Source: Chryseolinea sp. H1M3-3 (lineage in GTDB: Bacteria; Bacteroidota; Bacteroidia; Cytophagales; Cyclobacteriaceae). From it: 64,000 bases of DNA. Each line of letters opens with the position of its first letter. Within the stretch, counting starts at the first letter, position 1. Shown here piece after piece: positions 38,561 to 47,808 of the stretch. Position numbers and translations under genes: made by a program. The stretch spans positions 55,074 through 119,073 of the forward strand of contig NZ_JARKMY010000006.1 of NCBI RefSeq assembly GCF_029360725.1, given 5' to 3'. The notes under the pieces were generated by a model. The model saw only the letters and a list, made by a program, of their open reading frames with translations, ran no database searches and was not told where the DNA came from.

Positions 38561-39787
38561 TTATTTTTTCAGGCAATAAATTGTGCTTTCACTGCTGGTG
38601 AACAATAATCGATCGTGACTAATTGCGGGAGTAGAAAAGATCGCTCCCAAGTTGTACTCCATGCCTATAAAATCAGCTGGTGTTTTTATGAAATTCATGA
38701 TATCATCGCGGAAGGAATCATCGGGTTTGAAATACTTCAGATGATGTTTCTGATAATTTTCTGTGGTGTAAACCCATTTGACTTTGCCTTCAATCAAATC
38801 GATGCCAAAAAGTTTACCCATGAGGGTACCAACGTAAGCCATTCTTCTAGTCAGCGCGCAAGGTCCAAAAATATTAAACTTTACGTTTGTCCTCCATAAC
38901 TCTTTTCCAGATCGGCTATCCATCGATACAAGCACGCGATCATCTGAGGTACCCACATATATCACGGAGTCTCTAGGCGTAACAGCCATCGCCCACCCAA
39001 AGGGAAAAGTTTTATTCCAATGCGCATATCCCTGCATGGCATCTATTGCATATAAGTTGTAATCGCGCGCGCCGAAATAAACCAAATCATTTACAACAAC
39101 GGGTGACCCCTGTACTTCACCGTCAGGAAAAAATCGATGCCCTACTGTTTTAAATTTCCAAAGTAAGTCGCCGTTTTCCAGACCGAGGGCGTAGAGATTT
39201 CCGTCAAAGGATCCGATGAACAACCTGTCTTTATATATCACAGGTGTAGTATGAACAATACCATCGGTTTTAAACACCCAGACTACCGCCCCATTTTTAA
39301 CATCCAATGCATATACCCTGCCATCACCGGCGCCAAAAAATATTTTGCCGTCATTGATCACCGGCGCAGATTGAAAATAATCCGCAAAATCGTAACGACG
39401 ATCTCCGAGCAAGCCACCCTTCGTTTTAAAGGTCCAAGCTATTTTACCGGAATGCTTATCAATGGAATACAAAGTTGCATCTCCGCTGTAAAGAAAAACA
39501 TAATCTCCGTTCAGGCTTACCGTTGATCTAATCTCACCGCCGGTCTTAAACTTCCATTTTAGTTTACCCGTAAAAATATCAACAGCATATAATGTGCTGT
39601 CCAAGCTCCCTGCGTAAACAATGTTTTCTGAAATTACCGGTGACGAAAAAAAAGGACCTTTCGCTTTGAACTTCCATTCGATTGAAGGGAGCTTCTCAAA
39701 ATCAGCTACGACATCCGATTCAGTCTGACCATACAGCAGTATAACGGCTAACTGCAGCAGCACTACAGAGGCTATTTTTTTCAACAT
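38561..39787 (-). CDS. Secreted PQQ-type beta-propeller protein
   Basis: 408 aa. A signal peptide covers about residues 1-20 (VVLLQLAVILLYG, then QTES). The rest is made of repeated blades with the pattern VYAGSLDSTLYAVDIFTGKLKWKFKT, as in BamB and PQQ-dehydrogenase folds; at least six copies can be counted. It lacks a lipoprotein cysteine, so a BamB role is not supported. It likely binds a partner or cofactor in the periplasm. It converges exactly with the ferredoxin reductase gene and stands upstream of lutC on the same strand but about 116 bp away. Confidence 0.8.
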   Translation of the reverse strand: MLKKIASVVLLQLAVILLYGQTESDVVADFEKLPSIEWKFKAKGPFFSSPVISENIVYAGSLDSTLYAVDIFTGKLKWKFKTGGEIRSTVSLNGDYVFLYSGDATLYSIDKHSGKIAWTFKTKGGLLGDRRYDFADYFQSAPVINDGKIFFGAGDGRVYALDVKNGAVVWVFKTDGIVHTTPVIYKDRLFIGSFDGNLYALGLENGDLLWKFKTVGHRFFPDGEVQGSPVVVNDLVYFGARDYNLYAIDAMQGYAHWNKTFPFGWAMAVTPRDSVIYVGTSDDRVLVSMDSRSGKELWRTNVKFNIFGPCALTRRMAYVGTLMGKLFGIDLIEGKVKWVYTTENYQKHHLKYFKPDDSFRDDIMNFIKTPADFIGMEYNLGAIFSTPAISHDRLLFTSSESTIYCLKK

Positions 39788-39903
39788 CTTGAAAATGCTT
39801 TTGTCTACCTCAAAATGAAAAATAAAATCATGGAATGGTATACCACCAATAGCGTGAAAAGTTCCTGTTAGATGAAGGTATTTGGGTTAAGAAACCGTCG
39901 GCA

Positions 39904-40482
39904 TTAAGTGGCCAACACAAAAACAACCATGCTTTTTGGGCCATGAGCACCTAACACTAGTGATTGTTCAATATCAGCAGTTTTAGACGGGCCAGCGATG
40001 AATGTACCGTAATCGTAACTGGGATCTATTTTTTCATACACTTCGTGAAGGGAGGGAACAATATCCCTTTTATGGATAACCAGCGCCAAATGCTGAGCGA
40101 TGAATGGAATTGCCCTGTCACCCATTAGTTCATTTGTAACCCACACTGCGCCATTTTCAGCAACACCGAAGTGTCCACGCAAAACAGCAAGATCTACGTC
40201 TTCAAATGAATGTGCATTATCCGAAAGGTCGCTATTAAACCATGGTAATTCTGCTATCGTCGTTACAATTCTGTTCGTTGACGAATAGTGTTTTTGCACA
40301 TATTCATTTATCGATTCAAGCGTGGTTATCTCAATTACAGCGCCTCCAATCTTCTCTAAGATACTTTTAAAATCATTAAAATAGTCACCCGCACCAATTG
40401 CTGCCTTGGACAAATCAGGTAATGTTTTCTGAGGCGGCTGATTGCGTAAAATGTTTTCAAGTATCTTCTCCCTACTTGCCAT
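39904..40482 (-). CDS. lutC: Lactate utilisation protein C (LUD domain)
   Basis: 192 aa from the ATG at 40480-40482, which overlaps the end of lutB by 11 bp; the longer reading would extend deep into lutB. The LUD domain pattern is seen in VAENGAVWVTN, AQHLALVI and GPSKTADIEQSLVLGAHGPKS near the C-terminus. With LutA and LutB it forms an iron-sulfur L-lactate dehydrogenase complex that oxidises lactate to pyruvate. It is the last gene of the lutABC operon. Confidence 0.9.
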   Translation of the reverse strand: MASREKILENILRNQPPQKTLPDLSKAAIGAGDYFNDFKSILEKIGGAVIEITTLESINEYVQKHYSSTNRIVTTIAELPWFNSDLSDNAHSFEDVDLAVLRGHFGVAENGAVWVTNELMGDRAIPFIAQHLALVIHKRDIVPSLHEVYEKIDPSYDYGTFIAGPSKTADIEQSLVLGAHGPKSMVVFVLAT

Positions 40483-41860
40483 TTTTCCCTCTGTTTTGCT
40501 GATACCATTGATTGAAAGATTGGGCAGGAGGTTTCGGCATATCACGCTGTTTATACCATGGGTTAAATTTATTATTCAACACAAATGGAATATATTTCAT
40601 GACCATCCGTCCAACAATACCACTCCACTTAAAGGTTCTGGAATTAGACAAAACTGCAGCCATACCCTTCATACCAAATGCTTTTCCTGAATTTACATAT
40701 CCATTTTTAACGAGCACTTGGCGCCATTTATAGAGCTGATCATGAATATCAATTTTTACTGGACAAACATTGCTACAAGAGCCGCACAAGGTTGACGCAA
40801 AAGGAAGATCTGCGTATTTTTTCATGTCTAATCCGGGTGCTAGTATAGACCCAATGGGGCCGGCGATTGCATAATGATAACTGTGCCCTCCACTTCGACG
40901 GTATACAGGGCAAGTATTCATGCATGCGCCGCATCGTATGCACTTTAAAGCATTTCTAAAATCATCACTCTTAAGACGTTCACTTCTGCCGTTGTCGACA
41001 AGTACAACATGCATCTCTTGCCCGGCACGTGGCTTTTTAAAATGACTTGAATAGGTTGTTATCGGTTGGCCTGTGGCACTTCGCGCGAGCAGGCGAAGAA
41101 AAACTCCAAGATGCTTCCGCTGTGGGATGATCTTTTCAATTCCCATACAAGCAATATGCACATCCGCCAGCTGCGTTCCAAGATCGGCATTCCCTTCATT
41201 GGTGCATACCACTACTTCGCCGGTTTCAGCAATCGCGAAATTCACACCAGTGATGGCTACTGAACTTGTTAAGAAGCGTTGCCGTAAATGTTGCCTTGCC
41301 GCTGCTGTGAGGAACTGTGGATCAGCATTACCTTTGGGTGTTCCCAAATGCTGGTGGAACAACTCTCCTATTTCTTCTTTTTTCTTGTGAATGCACGGTA
41401 GCACGATATGACTTGGAGGTTCATGAGCAAGTTGCACGATTCGTTCACCCAGGTCGGTATCTATTACCTCAATACCCTGTGCCGCCAAATATTCATTCAG
41501 ATGACATTCTTCCGTCAGCATCGACTTGCTCTTGACTATCTTCTCAACCCCTTTCTTATGAATGATATCAAAAACAATAGCATTATGTTCTTGTGGTGTA
41601 GACGCCCAATGAACTTTGATTCCATGTTCAGTCGCATGTTGCTCAAATTGAAGCAAGTATGCATGCAGGTTACTCAAAACGTTTTCCTTTATTTGAGATG
41701 CCTGTTCTCGTAATTGCTCCCACTCAGGGATCTGCCATGCAGCCTTATCCCGTTTTTCACGAATGAACCATAAAGTTTTATCATGCCAGTCTACACGGGC
41801 CTCATCGCGGTTAAACTTGGAAGACAAGCCAGCATGATCCATATTATCTCCCGGCTTCAT
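40472..41860 (-). CDS. lutB: Lactate utilisation iron-sulfur protein B
   Basis: 462 aa. An N-terminal LUD domain (about 60-290, with FAIAETGEVVVCTNEGN) is followed by a ferredoxin-type pair, CIRCGACMNTCPVYRRSGGH near 313-332 and LCGSCSNVCPVKIDIHDQLY near 364-383, for two [4Fe-4S] clusters. The C-terminus ends with a tail rich in Gln and Lys typical of LutB. The start overlaps the lutA stop by 4 bp. The subunit carries electrons from lactate oxidation. Confidence 0.94.
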   Translation of the reverse strand: MKPGDNMDHAGLSSKFNRDEARVDWHDKTLWFIREKRDKAAWQIPEWEQLREQASQIKENVLSNLHAYLLQFEQHATEHGIKVHWASTPQEHNAIVFDIIHKKGVEKIVKSKSMLTEECHLNEYLAAQGIEVIDTDLGERIVQLAHEPPSHIVLPCIHKKKEEIGELFHQHLGTPKGNADPQFLTAAARQHLRQRFLTSSVAITGVNFAIAETGEVVVCTNEGNADLGTQLADVHIACMGIEKIIPQRKHLGVFLRLLARSATGQPITTYSSHFKKPRAGQEMHVVLVDNGRSERLKSDDFRNALKCIRCGACMNTCPVYRRSGGHSYHYAIAGPIGSILAPGLDMKKYADLPFASTLCGSCSNVCPVKIDIHDQLYKWRQVLVKNGYVNSGKAFGMKGMAAVLSNSRTFKWSGIVGRMVMKYIPFVLNNKFNPWYKQRDMPKPPAQSFNQWYQQNRGKNGK

Positions 41861-42594
41861 GAAGTGGCGTTTAGTATTTCAGCGATATGAGCGACCTTAA
41901 CATGACTTCCTTGACGTCGAAGAATCCCTTCCATGTGCATCAGGCAAGACATGTCACTTCCAGTAATAACCTCTACGCCATGAGCCAAGTGATCCTTCAC
42001 ACGGTCCTTTCCCATCTTCACCGAAACCGCTTCCTCGGTTACACAAAACGTTCCTCCAAACCCGCAACATTCATCCTTCCGGTCGAGGGAAATCAATCTT
42101 AAATCTTCAACCATATTAAGCAACACTTCCGCTTTCGAAAAAGCGGGACCAACAATCTCTGACATTTGAGAGAGCATCAGTCCACGTTGACCATGGCAAC
42201 TTTGATGCAGCCCAACAGCATATGGAAACCGGGAATTAAGAGCTGTAATTTTAAGGATGTCCGTTAGGAATTCGGTGAGTTCATAAGTTCGGTTTTGAAT
42301 GATCTTGGCTTGTTCGTGCCTGGATACCGACTTCAAATGATGCTTTACATGAAGAACACAACTACCAGAGGGTGAAACAATAAAGTCAAATTCATTAAAG
42401 TTATCTATAAACAGCTCATTAACATCTTTTGTCATGACCTCAAAGCCCGCATTGGCCATCGGTTGCCCACAACAAGTTTGATTAATCGGGAACTCAACGC
42501 TCACCCCAAGTTTTTCTAGTAGTTGCAAAGTAGCGATTGCAACCTGGGGATAAAATTGATCAATGTAGCAAGGTATAAATAAGGCTACCCTCAT
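41857..42594 (-). CDS. lutA: Lactate utilisation protein A (CCG-domain iron-sulfur protein)
   Basis: 245 aa with an ATG start. Two CCG cysteine-rich domains are visible, NQTCCGQPMANAGF near 39-52 and DECCGFGGTFCVTE near 173-186, matching GlcF/HdrB-type proteins. It is the first gene of lutABC and overlaps lutB by 4 bp. A terminator for the upstream TPR gene and a promoter-like motif lie just ahead, so lutABC is likely its own transcription unit. Confidence 0.93.
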   Translation of the reverse strand: MRVALFIPCYIDQFYPQVAIATLQLLEKLGVSVEFPINQTCCGQPMANAGFEVMTKDVNELFIDNFNEFDFIVSPSGSCVLHVKHHLKSVSRHEQAKIIQNRTYELTEFLTDILKITALNSRFPYAVGLHQSCHGQRGLMLSQMSEIVGPAFSKAEVLLNMVEDLRLISLDRKDECCGFGGTFCVTEEAVSVKMGKDRVKDHLAHGVEVITGSDMSCLMHMEGILRRQGSHVKVAHIAEILNATS

Positions 42595-42616
42595 ATGTCA
42601 GCTTCTAATCATCGGG

Positions 42617-42646
42617 CTAAGTTAATGATTCATGGATAGCCACAAA
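42617..42646 (-). promoter_or_regulatory. Candidate promoter of lutABC
   Basis: The minus strand has TTTG (42643-42646) and, after 18 bases, TAACTTAG (42617-42624), one base off the TAnnTTTG consensus. It is followed by the lutA start about 22 bases later and sits directly after the TPR-gene terminator. Confidence 0.35.
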
Positions 42647-42675
42647 TAAAAAAGGTTGGTGTTAACCAACCTTTT
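42644..42675 (-). terminator. Intrinsic terminator after the TPR gene
   Basis: A perfect 11 bp inverted repeat (AAAAGGTTGGT/ACCAACCTTTT, 42650-42660 and 42665-42675) with a 4-base loop is followed on the minus strand by TTTTTTATTT. It lies about 18 bases past the TPR-gene stop and ends the gyrA-TPR transcript before lutA. Confidence 0.85.
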
Positions 42676-42692
42676 AAATCAATGTGATTCTT

Positions 42693-43877
42693 TTAGTTTT
42701 CGAGGCCGAGTTCCTTATATCTTTTTTGAATTCTGGCAATTTGATCTTGCATGTCAAGGTCAGAATAGATGCTTGATAAGGTATCCAAAACTTCCTGATC
42801 ATCCGGCTTAATTTTTTCAGCCTTTTCCCAATAAGGAAGTGCGAGTTTTAGTTTTTCAACAAGCACCTTATCAAGTTCAAGTTTTTTCTTCTTGTCAGCA
42901 GCAGAAATACCTAAATTTGACATTTCTTTTTTGATTGCTACCGCTTCACTGCTCATGAGTTTGGCAAGGTAAAGTTGGGCTTCAAAATATTGCGGGTCTA
43001 TTTTAAGAGCATCCTCATAATTCTTTTTGGCAGTTGCATTATCATTTAAGCTTTGATTTGCGTATCCCAAATAGAAGTGAAGGATCTTATTGTTCGGTTC
43101 TTTTTTGATAGCATTTTCCAAACCACTCTTAGCTTCATCAATTCTTTGAAGGTCGATCAGCAGTCCGATTTCAACCTTTGGGAAATCAGGGTTGGCAGGG
43201 AACTTTGTTTTTGCTTCGCGAACAAGCTTCAGCGCTTCTTCCTTATTTTCTTTTGGACCGCTATTGATGTTGATCAAAATTGAATAAGCATCAGAAGATT
43301 TTCCACCAAGCTCGATGTATTTTTTGAAGTTCTCTTGTGCTTTGTCGTATTGCTCCAGGCTGTTGGATACAAATCCAGCATAGAAATACGAAGTAGTATC
43401 GCTAGGCATTATTTCCTGTGCCTTTTCAAAGTTTTTCAATGCACCTTCAAGGTCTTCTTCCTGATATTGTGCTGCACCTTTGTTAAGATATCCACCTTGC
43501 CAGTTGGTCAGCTGCTGAGATTTCAGGATAGGTAATCCACTTGCATCGGTGATAAATAATTCTTTATCGCCTTTGTTTAGTTCATCCGCCTTCTTAAACG
43601 ATTCAACAGCTGTTTTGTACGCATCCGTTGCAAGTGCCTTATGTGCTTCATTGGTCGTTGTGTCTATAGATGCATAGATCAATCCCCGATAGTACCAGGT
43701 CTTCGCATCGTCTTTTGTTTTTTCATAGGTTGTAGCAAGATCGATATTTGCTTTGGCCTCGTCGAGTTTTCCCTCTTTCCAGGAGTTTAACGCTTTGTTA
43801 AGGTTTGGCTTTGGCGTCTTTTGTGCATAGACAGATACTGTAGCAAACAATAACAGTAAAAGTGTAATTCGTTTCAT
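42693..43877 (-). CDS. Secreted TPR protein
   Basis: 394 aa. A signal peptide at residues 1-18 (LLLLLFATVSVYA, then QKTPKP) precedes tetratricopeptide repeats across the rest, for example GAAQYQEEDLEGALKNFEKAQEIMP and LHFYLGYANQSLNDNATAKKNYEDALKIDPQ. Such periplasmic TPR proteins act as protein-binding scaffolds; no specific partner is indicated. It begins 27 bp after the gyrA stop, so it may be read from the gyrA transcript, and it ends at a strong terminator. Confidence 0.88.
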   Translation of the reverse strand: MKRITLLLLLFATVSVYAQKTPKPNLNKALNSWKEGKLDEAKANIDLATTYEKTKDDAKTWYYRGLIYASIDTTTNEAHKALATDAYKTAVESFKKADELNKGDKELFITDASGLPILKSQQLTNWQGGYLNKGAAQYQEEDLEGALKNFEKAQEIMPSDTTSYFYAGFVSNSLEQYDKAQENFKKYIELGGKSSDAYSILININSGPKENKEEALKLVREAKTKFPANPDFPKVEIGLLIDLQRIDEAKSGLENAIKKEPNNKILHFYLGYANQSLNDNATAKKNYEDALKIDPQYFEAQLYLAKLMSSEAVAIKKEMSNLGISAADKKKKLELDKVLVEKLKLALPYWEKAEKIKPDDQEVLDTLSSIYSDLDMQDQIARIQKRYKELGLEN

Positions 43878-43904
43878 TTTAAATACAGGTTTATTATTAA
43901 TTGA

Positions 43905-46403
43905 TTAGGGTTGTTGTTGTTGTTCGTCTTCTATTTTTTCAATCTTTTGTATCTTTTCTATCGACGAGATTTGATCATCCTCATTAAGCTTGATTAGTCT
44001 GACGCCTTGTGTGGCACGTCCCATAATGCGAAGCTCACTTACTTTTATCCGGATGGTAATCCCTGATCGATTGATGATCATAAGCTCATCGTCGTCGACC
44101 ACTTCCTTGATGGCAACAAGCTTGCCAGTTTTCTCCGTAATATTTAATGTTTTCACGCCTTTACCGCCACGCTTGGTGATGCGGTAGTCATCAATCAACG
44201 ATCGTTTGCCATAGCCCTTCTCTGATACAACTAACAAATTTGCGTCTTCACGGTTTATACAAACCATTCCAATTACTTTGTCATTTTCAGACTCGAGGGT
44301 TACAGCGCGTACACCGGTGGCGGTACGTCCCATGGGCCTGACATCTCGTTCATTAAAATGCACTGCCTTGCCTTCACTTTTCGCTATAATAATGTGGTTC
44401 TTTCCATTTGTTAACGAGGCATTTAAAAGCCTATCCCCTTCCTGAATGGAAATTGCATTTATACCACCCTGGCGAGGCCTTGAATAAGCTTCCAAAGAGG
44501 TTTTCTTAATAGTTCCTTTTTCGGTACAGAGGATCACAAAATTGTTATTGGTATACTGCTCATCCTCAAGATTTTTTACGTTTATAATTGCACGTACCGT
44601 ATCGCCCGGCTCTATGTTAATGAGATTTTGGACAGCGCGGCCTTTGGAGGTCTTTGTGCCTTCCGGAATTTCATAAACTCTTTTCCAATAAACTTTCCCC
44701 TGGTTGGTGAATATCAATAGGTAGTTATGGGCTTGTGCGATAAACAGGTGCTCGGTAAAATCATCTTCCTTGGTCGAAACTCCTCTTGATCCAACACCAC
44801 CTCTTCCCTGTGTTCTATACTCCGACAATGACGTTCGCTTGACATAACCCTGGTTGGAGATGGTTATTACCATATCCTCGTTTGGGATCATATCTTCGAA
44901 TGAAATATCATCCTCATTGAGGACTATTTCTGTTCTTCGGGCGTCTCCATATCGTTCTCTCAATTCTGTCAACTCGTCCTTGATGATTTGCATCCTTAAA
45001 GATTCATTGGCCAGAATATTATTCAACCGCTCAATAAGCTGCTTTACCTCGTTATATTCTTGCTGAATTTTATCGCGCTCCAGACCTGTGAGTCGCTGCA
45101 ACCGCATATCCAAAATAGCTTTTGACTGGATCTCGGATAAACTGAAGCGGGTCATTAAACCCTCCTTTGCCGTCTCAGGATCTTTTGAATTACGGATCAA
45201 TGCGATCACTTCGTCCAGATTATCTAGGGCAATTAAATAGCCCTCCAGAATGTGTGCTCTTTTCTCGGCCTCCGCTAATTCAAATTTAGTTCTGCGAACA
45301 ACAACTTCATGGCGATGTTCGACAAAGTATTTAATGAGATCCTTCAGATTAAGTGTAAGTGGTCGTCCTTTTACCAAGGCCACGTTATTTACACTAAAGG
45401 CCGATTGAAGCTGTGTATATTTAAATAAGTTATTGAGAACGATATTGGGGATAGCATCCTTCTTCAAATCATAAACTATCCTGTACCCTTCACGATCCGA
45501 CTCGTCACGAATATCTGAAATGCCTTCAATTTTCTTTTCATTTACAAGCGCTGCAGTTTTCTCAATCATCATCGCTTTGTTCACCATGTATGGAATTTCG
45601 GTGACAACGATTTGATCTTTGCCTGTGCTGGAGGTAACTATTTCTGCTTTAGACCTAACAACAATCCTCCCTCGCCCGGTCAGATAAGCTTCCTGAATGC
45701 CAGAATGCCCATAGATTATACCACCTGTGGGGAAATCTGGAGCTGTAATGAATTTCATCAATTCCGGAATGGTGATCTCACTATTATCGATGTATGCAAT
45801 AACACCATTGATGACTTCCGTCAAATTATGTGGTGCCATGTTGGTTGCCATTCCTACGGCGATCCCCGAAGAGCCATTCACCAACAGGTTAGGGAATTTT
45901 CCAGGTAGTACAGTTGGTTCGGTTAGTGAGTCATCGAAGTTAGGCTGAAAGTCTACCGTATCTTTATTAATATCTGCCAGGAGCTCCTCCGCGATTCTGC
46001 GCAGACGGGCTTCAGTATAACGCATAGCCGCCGGCGAATCACCGTCGATAGATCCAAAATTTCCCTGTCCATCCACCAAGGTGTAGCGCAATGACCAATC
46101 CTGAGCCATACGCACCATTGTATCATAAACTGAAGCATCACCGTGCGGATGATATTTACCAAGTACTTCCCCGACGATTCTGGCCGATTTCTTATATGGT
46201 TTGTTGTAGTTAACACCCAGTTCCTGCATTCCATAAAGTACGCGACGGTGAACAGGTTTTAAACCATCCCTAACATCGGGAAGCGCCCTTGAAATAATTA
46301 CCGACATCGAATAATCGATGTACGCTCCCCTCATTTCATCCTCAATATTTATCGGTATTATACTCTGTCTTGCGGGAGGTAAATCATTCTTCTCTTCTGC
46401 CAT
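43905..46403 (-). CDS. gyrA: DNA gyrase subunit A
   Basis: 832 aa. The catalytic tyrosine is Y129 in MRYTEARL. The quinolone-pocket region reads [17 protein letters not shown], so Ala90 stands where E. coli has Ser83, while Asp94 matches Asp87. The C-terminal beta-pinwheel repeats contain the GyrA box as KRGGKGVK, which argues for GyrA rather than ParC. The tail ends in acidic and glutamine-rich residues. It forms A2B2 gyrase with GyrB and introduces negative supercoils. No gyrB is in the window. Confidence 0.95.
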   Translation of the reverse strand: MAEEKNDLPPARQSIIPINIEDEMRGAYIDYSMSVIISRALPDVRDGLKPVHRRVLYGMQELGVNYNKPYKKSARIVGEVLGKYHPHGDASVYDTMVRMAQDWSLRYTLVDGQGNFGSIDGDSPAAMRYTEARLRRIAEELLADINKDTVDFQPNFDDSLTEPTVLPGKFPNLLVNGSSGIAVGMATNMAPHNLTEVINGVIAYIDNSEITIPELMKFITAPDFPTGGIIYGHSGIQEAYLTGRGRIVVRSKAEIVTSSTGKDQIVVTEIPYMVNKAMMIEKTAALVNEKKIEGISDIRDESDREGYRIVYDLKKDAIPNIVLNNLFKYTQLQSAFSVNNVALVKGRPLTLNLKDLIKYFVEHRHEVVVRRTKFELAEAEKRAHILEGYLIALDNLDEVIALIRNSKDPETAKEGLMTRFSLSEIQSKAILDMRLQRLTGLERDKIQQEYNEVKQLIERLNNILANESLRMQIIKDELTELRERYGDARRTEIVLNEDDISFEDMIPNEDMVITISNQGYVKRTSLSEYRTQGRGGVGSRGVSTKEDDFTEHLFIAQAHNYLLIFTNQGKVYWKRVYEIPEGTKTSKGRAVQNLINIEPGDTVRAIINVKNLEDEQYTNNNFVILCTEKGTIKKTSLEAYSRPRQGGINAISIQEGDRLLNASLTNGKNHIIIAKSEGKAVHFNERDVRPMGRTATGVRAVTLESENDKVIGMVCINREDANLLVVSEKGYGKRSLIDDYRITKRGGKGVKTLNITEKTGKLVAIKEVVDDDELMIINRSGITIRIKVSELRIMGRATQGVRLIKLNEDDQISSIEKIQKIEKIEDEQQQQP

Positions 46404-46450
46404 GTAGAATTGAAATTGTTAAACTTAATTGGGCTTTTTTTAGAATCGTG

Positions 46451-46478
46451 CAAGATAGTAAAAAACGGTATTGAACAA
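46451..46478 (-). promoter_or_regulatory. Candidate promoter of gyrA
   Basis: The minus strand has TTG (46476-46478) and TATCTTG (46451-46457) separated by 18 bases, close to the Bacteroidota consensus except for one missing T at -7. It lies about 48 bases before the gyrA start. Confidence 0.35.
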
Positions 46479-46676
46479 GGCGGGAATGTTAATAGTTGTA
46501 CGTTAAAATTAATAGCAGATGATATAAGATCGATAGTGCTTATACACCTTCCTAAATTATATCCAGCTTAAGGTTATCTTTTACATTTATCACTCTAAAA
46601 TTAGCTGGGCCCAGGGCTACTGGGTCGGCAAAAAAATCTGTGATGAAAGTGGGTAGGCGGAGACGAGGGGCTAATC

Positions 46677-47711
46677 TTAATAGGGATTCAACTTCTTCTT
46701 ATTTCTTCCCTTATACTTTATAATAACGGGGTGATTTTCCCCATAGTGGGGATTTTGCTTTTTGTAGATCGGATGGACCCTACTCCTGTATTCCCTATTT
46801 CCATGAGCATGGTTCATTTGTGCTTTACATGTTTTTAAAAAGCATCGACGAAGTTCAGGAATACGGTATGTTGCACCAACATTTAAATAGAAGGCGTTGA
46901 ACTTATGCGTGATACTTTGGCCTGATTCAGGGAAATTAAGTTTGTAGCTTTTAATTTCATAAGAAGGCCGGACGAACAATTTAAAATATTCCGACATTTC
47001 ACGTTCAACGGTTACTCCAAGGTTGACGAACATACCTTTTTTAATGGAACCGGAATCAAAATCTTTTCCGAGTTTATAACCTCCGATATTTGCATCAACG
47101 ACCAGGAGGTATTCGTAATAGCGATAGACCGATGCACCTAATGAGACGAAATATTTTTTTAAGAAGAAACTTGAAACATCGGGAGAAAAATTATTGATCC
47201 TGTCGCCGTAACTTAACGGTTTGAATTCACCAACCCGCGTAAACTCAAAAGAATATCCTCCGCCGATTCTGTACCGGTCAAACTCGACATGTAGTGTTGC
47301 CCGCAGGGGAATGTTAAAAGATTTGCTTTTGAATCCTATACTTGCTGTATCAGAGTTTACTAGAAAAGCACCCGCTTGAGTGGTATTGCCGGAAGGATTA
47401 ACCGCATTAAACCAATTAGAATATCCTGACGAAGGACTTGATGGTTGAAATAATTTAGGCACGGAATCAGGGTTTTGTAAAATTCCAAATCCGTCTAATT
47501 CATGTTTGAAAGTTGTACTGCCATAACCTGTGCTGAGGCCGAAGGTTATTTTGCTTAGGATTTTCCGAAGCACACCATTGCCTTGCCTTTTAATATAAAA
47601 ATAATCCAGCGGAACAGTTGCGTCCGATTCATTTTCATATTGGCCGAATGCCTCTGTAAGAGCTGAGAAGCTACAGAGAAAGAGCGTGGCTATAAAAATA
47701 TAACGCTTCAG
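46677..47711 (-). CDS. Outer-membrane-like beta-rich protein, apparent CTG start
   Basis: 344 aa if initiated at CTG 47709-47711. The open frame extends 46 codons upstream of the first GTG (47573) and reads LKRYIFIATLFLCSFSALTE, then AFGQYENE, an obvious signal peptide. The frame is closed by TAA ten codons further up and contains no ATG, GTG or TTG before the signal, so CTG is the only near-cognate start in place. The mature part alternates beta strands (SLGASVYRYYEYLLVVDANIG, YLNVGATYRIPE) like an outer-membrane barrel and ends with a basic Lys/Asn tail. No family was recognised. It follows the TPR lipoprotein and LpoB-like genes and may share their role. Confidence 0.65.
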   Translation of the reverse strand: MKRYIFIATLFLCSFSALTEAFGQYENESDATVPLDYFYIKRQGNGVLRKILSKITFGLSTGYGSTTFKHELDGFGILQNPDSVPKLFQPSSPSSGYSNWFNAVNPSGNTTQAGAFLVNSDTASIGFKSKSFNIPLRATLHVEFDRYRIGGGYSFEFTRVGEFKPLSYGDRINNFSPDVSSFFLKKYFVSLGASVYRYYEYLLVVDANIGGYKLGKDFDSGSIKKGMFVNLGVTVEREMSEYFKLFVRPSYEIKSYKLNFPESGQSITHKFNAFYLNVGATYRIPELRRCFLKTCKAQMNHAHGNREYRSRVHPIYKKQNPHYGENHPVIIKYKGRNKKKLNPY

Positions 47712-47808
47712 AAAAAAAGATTTAAATCTCTTAAATTAAAAAATGTAAGCCATTCATAATCTGGCCATTGAAGGCTAAAGGTAATTGAAAATCCCGAATG
47801 ATCCTATC

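Noticed and set aside
43906..43925. Short GTT-type trinucleotide run at the gyrA 3' end
   Set aside because: It only encodes the glutamine-rich tail and is too short to be a notable microsatellite.
46404..46676. Possible small gene or RNA between gyrA and the outer-membrane-like gene
   Set aside because: Apart from a weak promoter-like motif for gyrA, no open frame, hairpin or RNA signature stands out.
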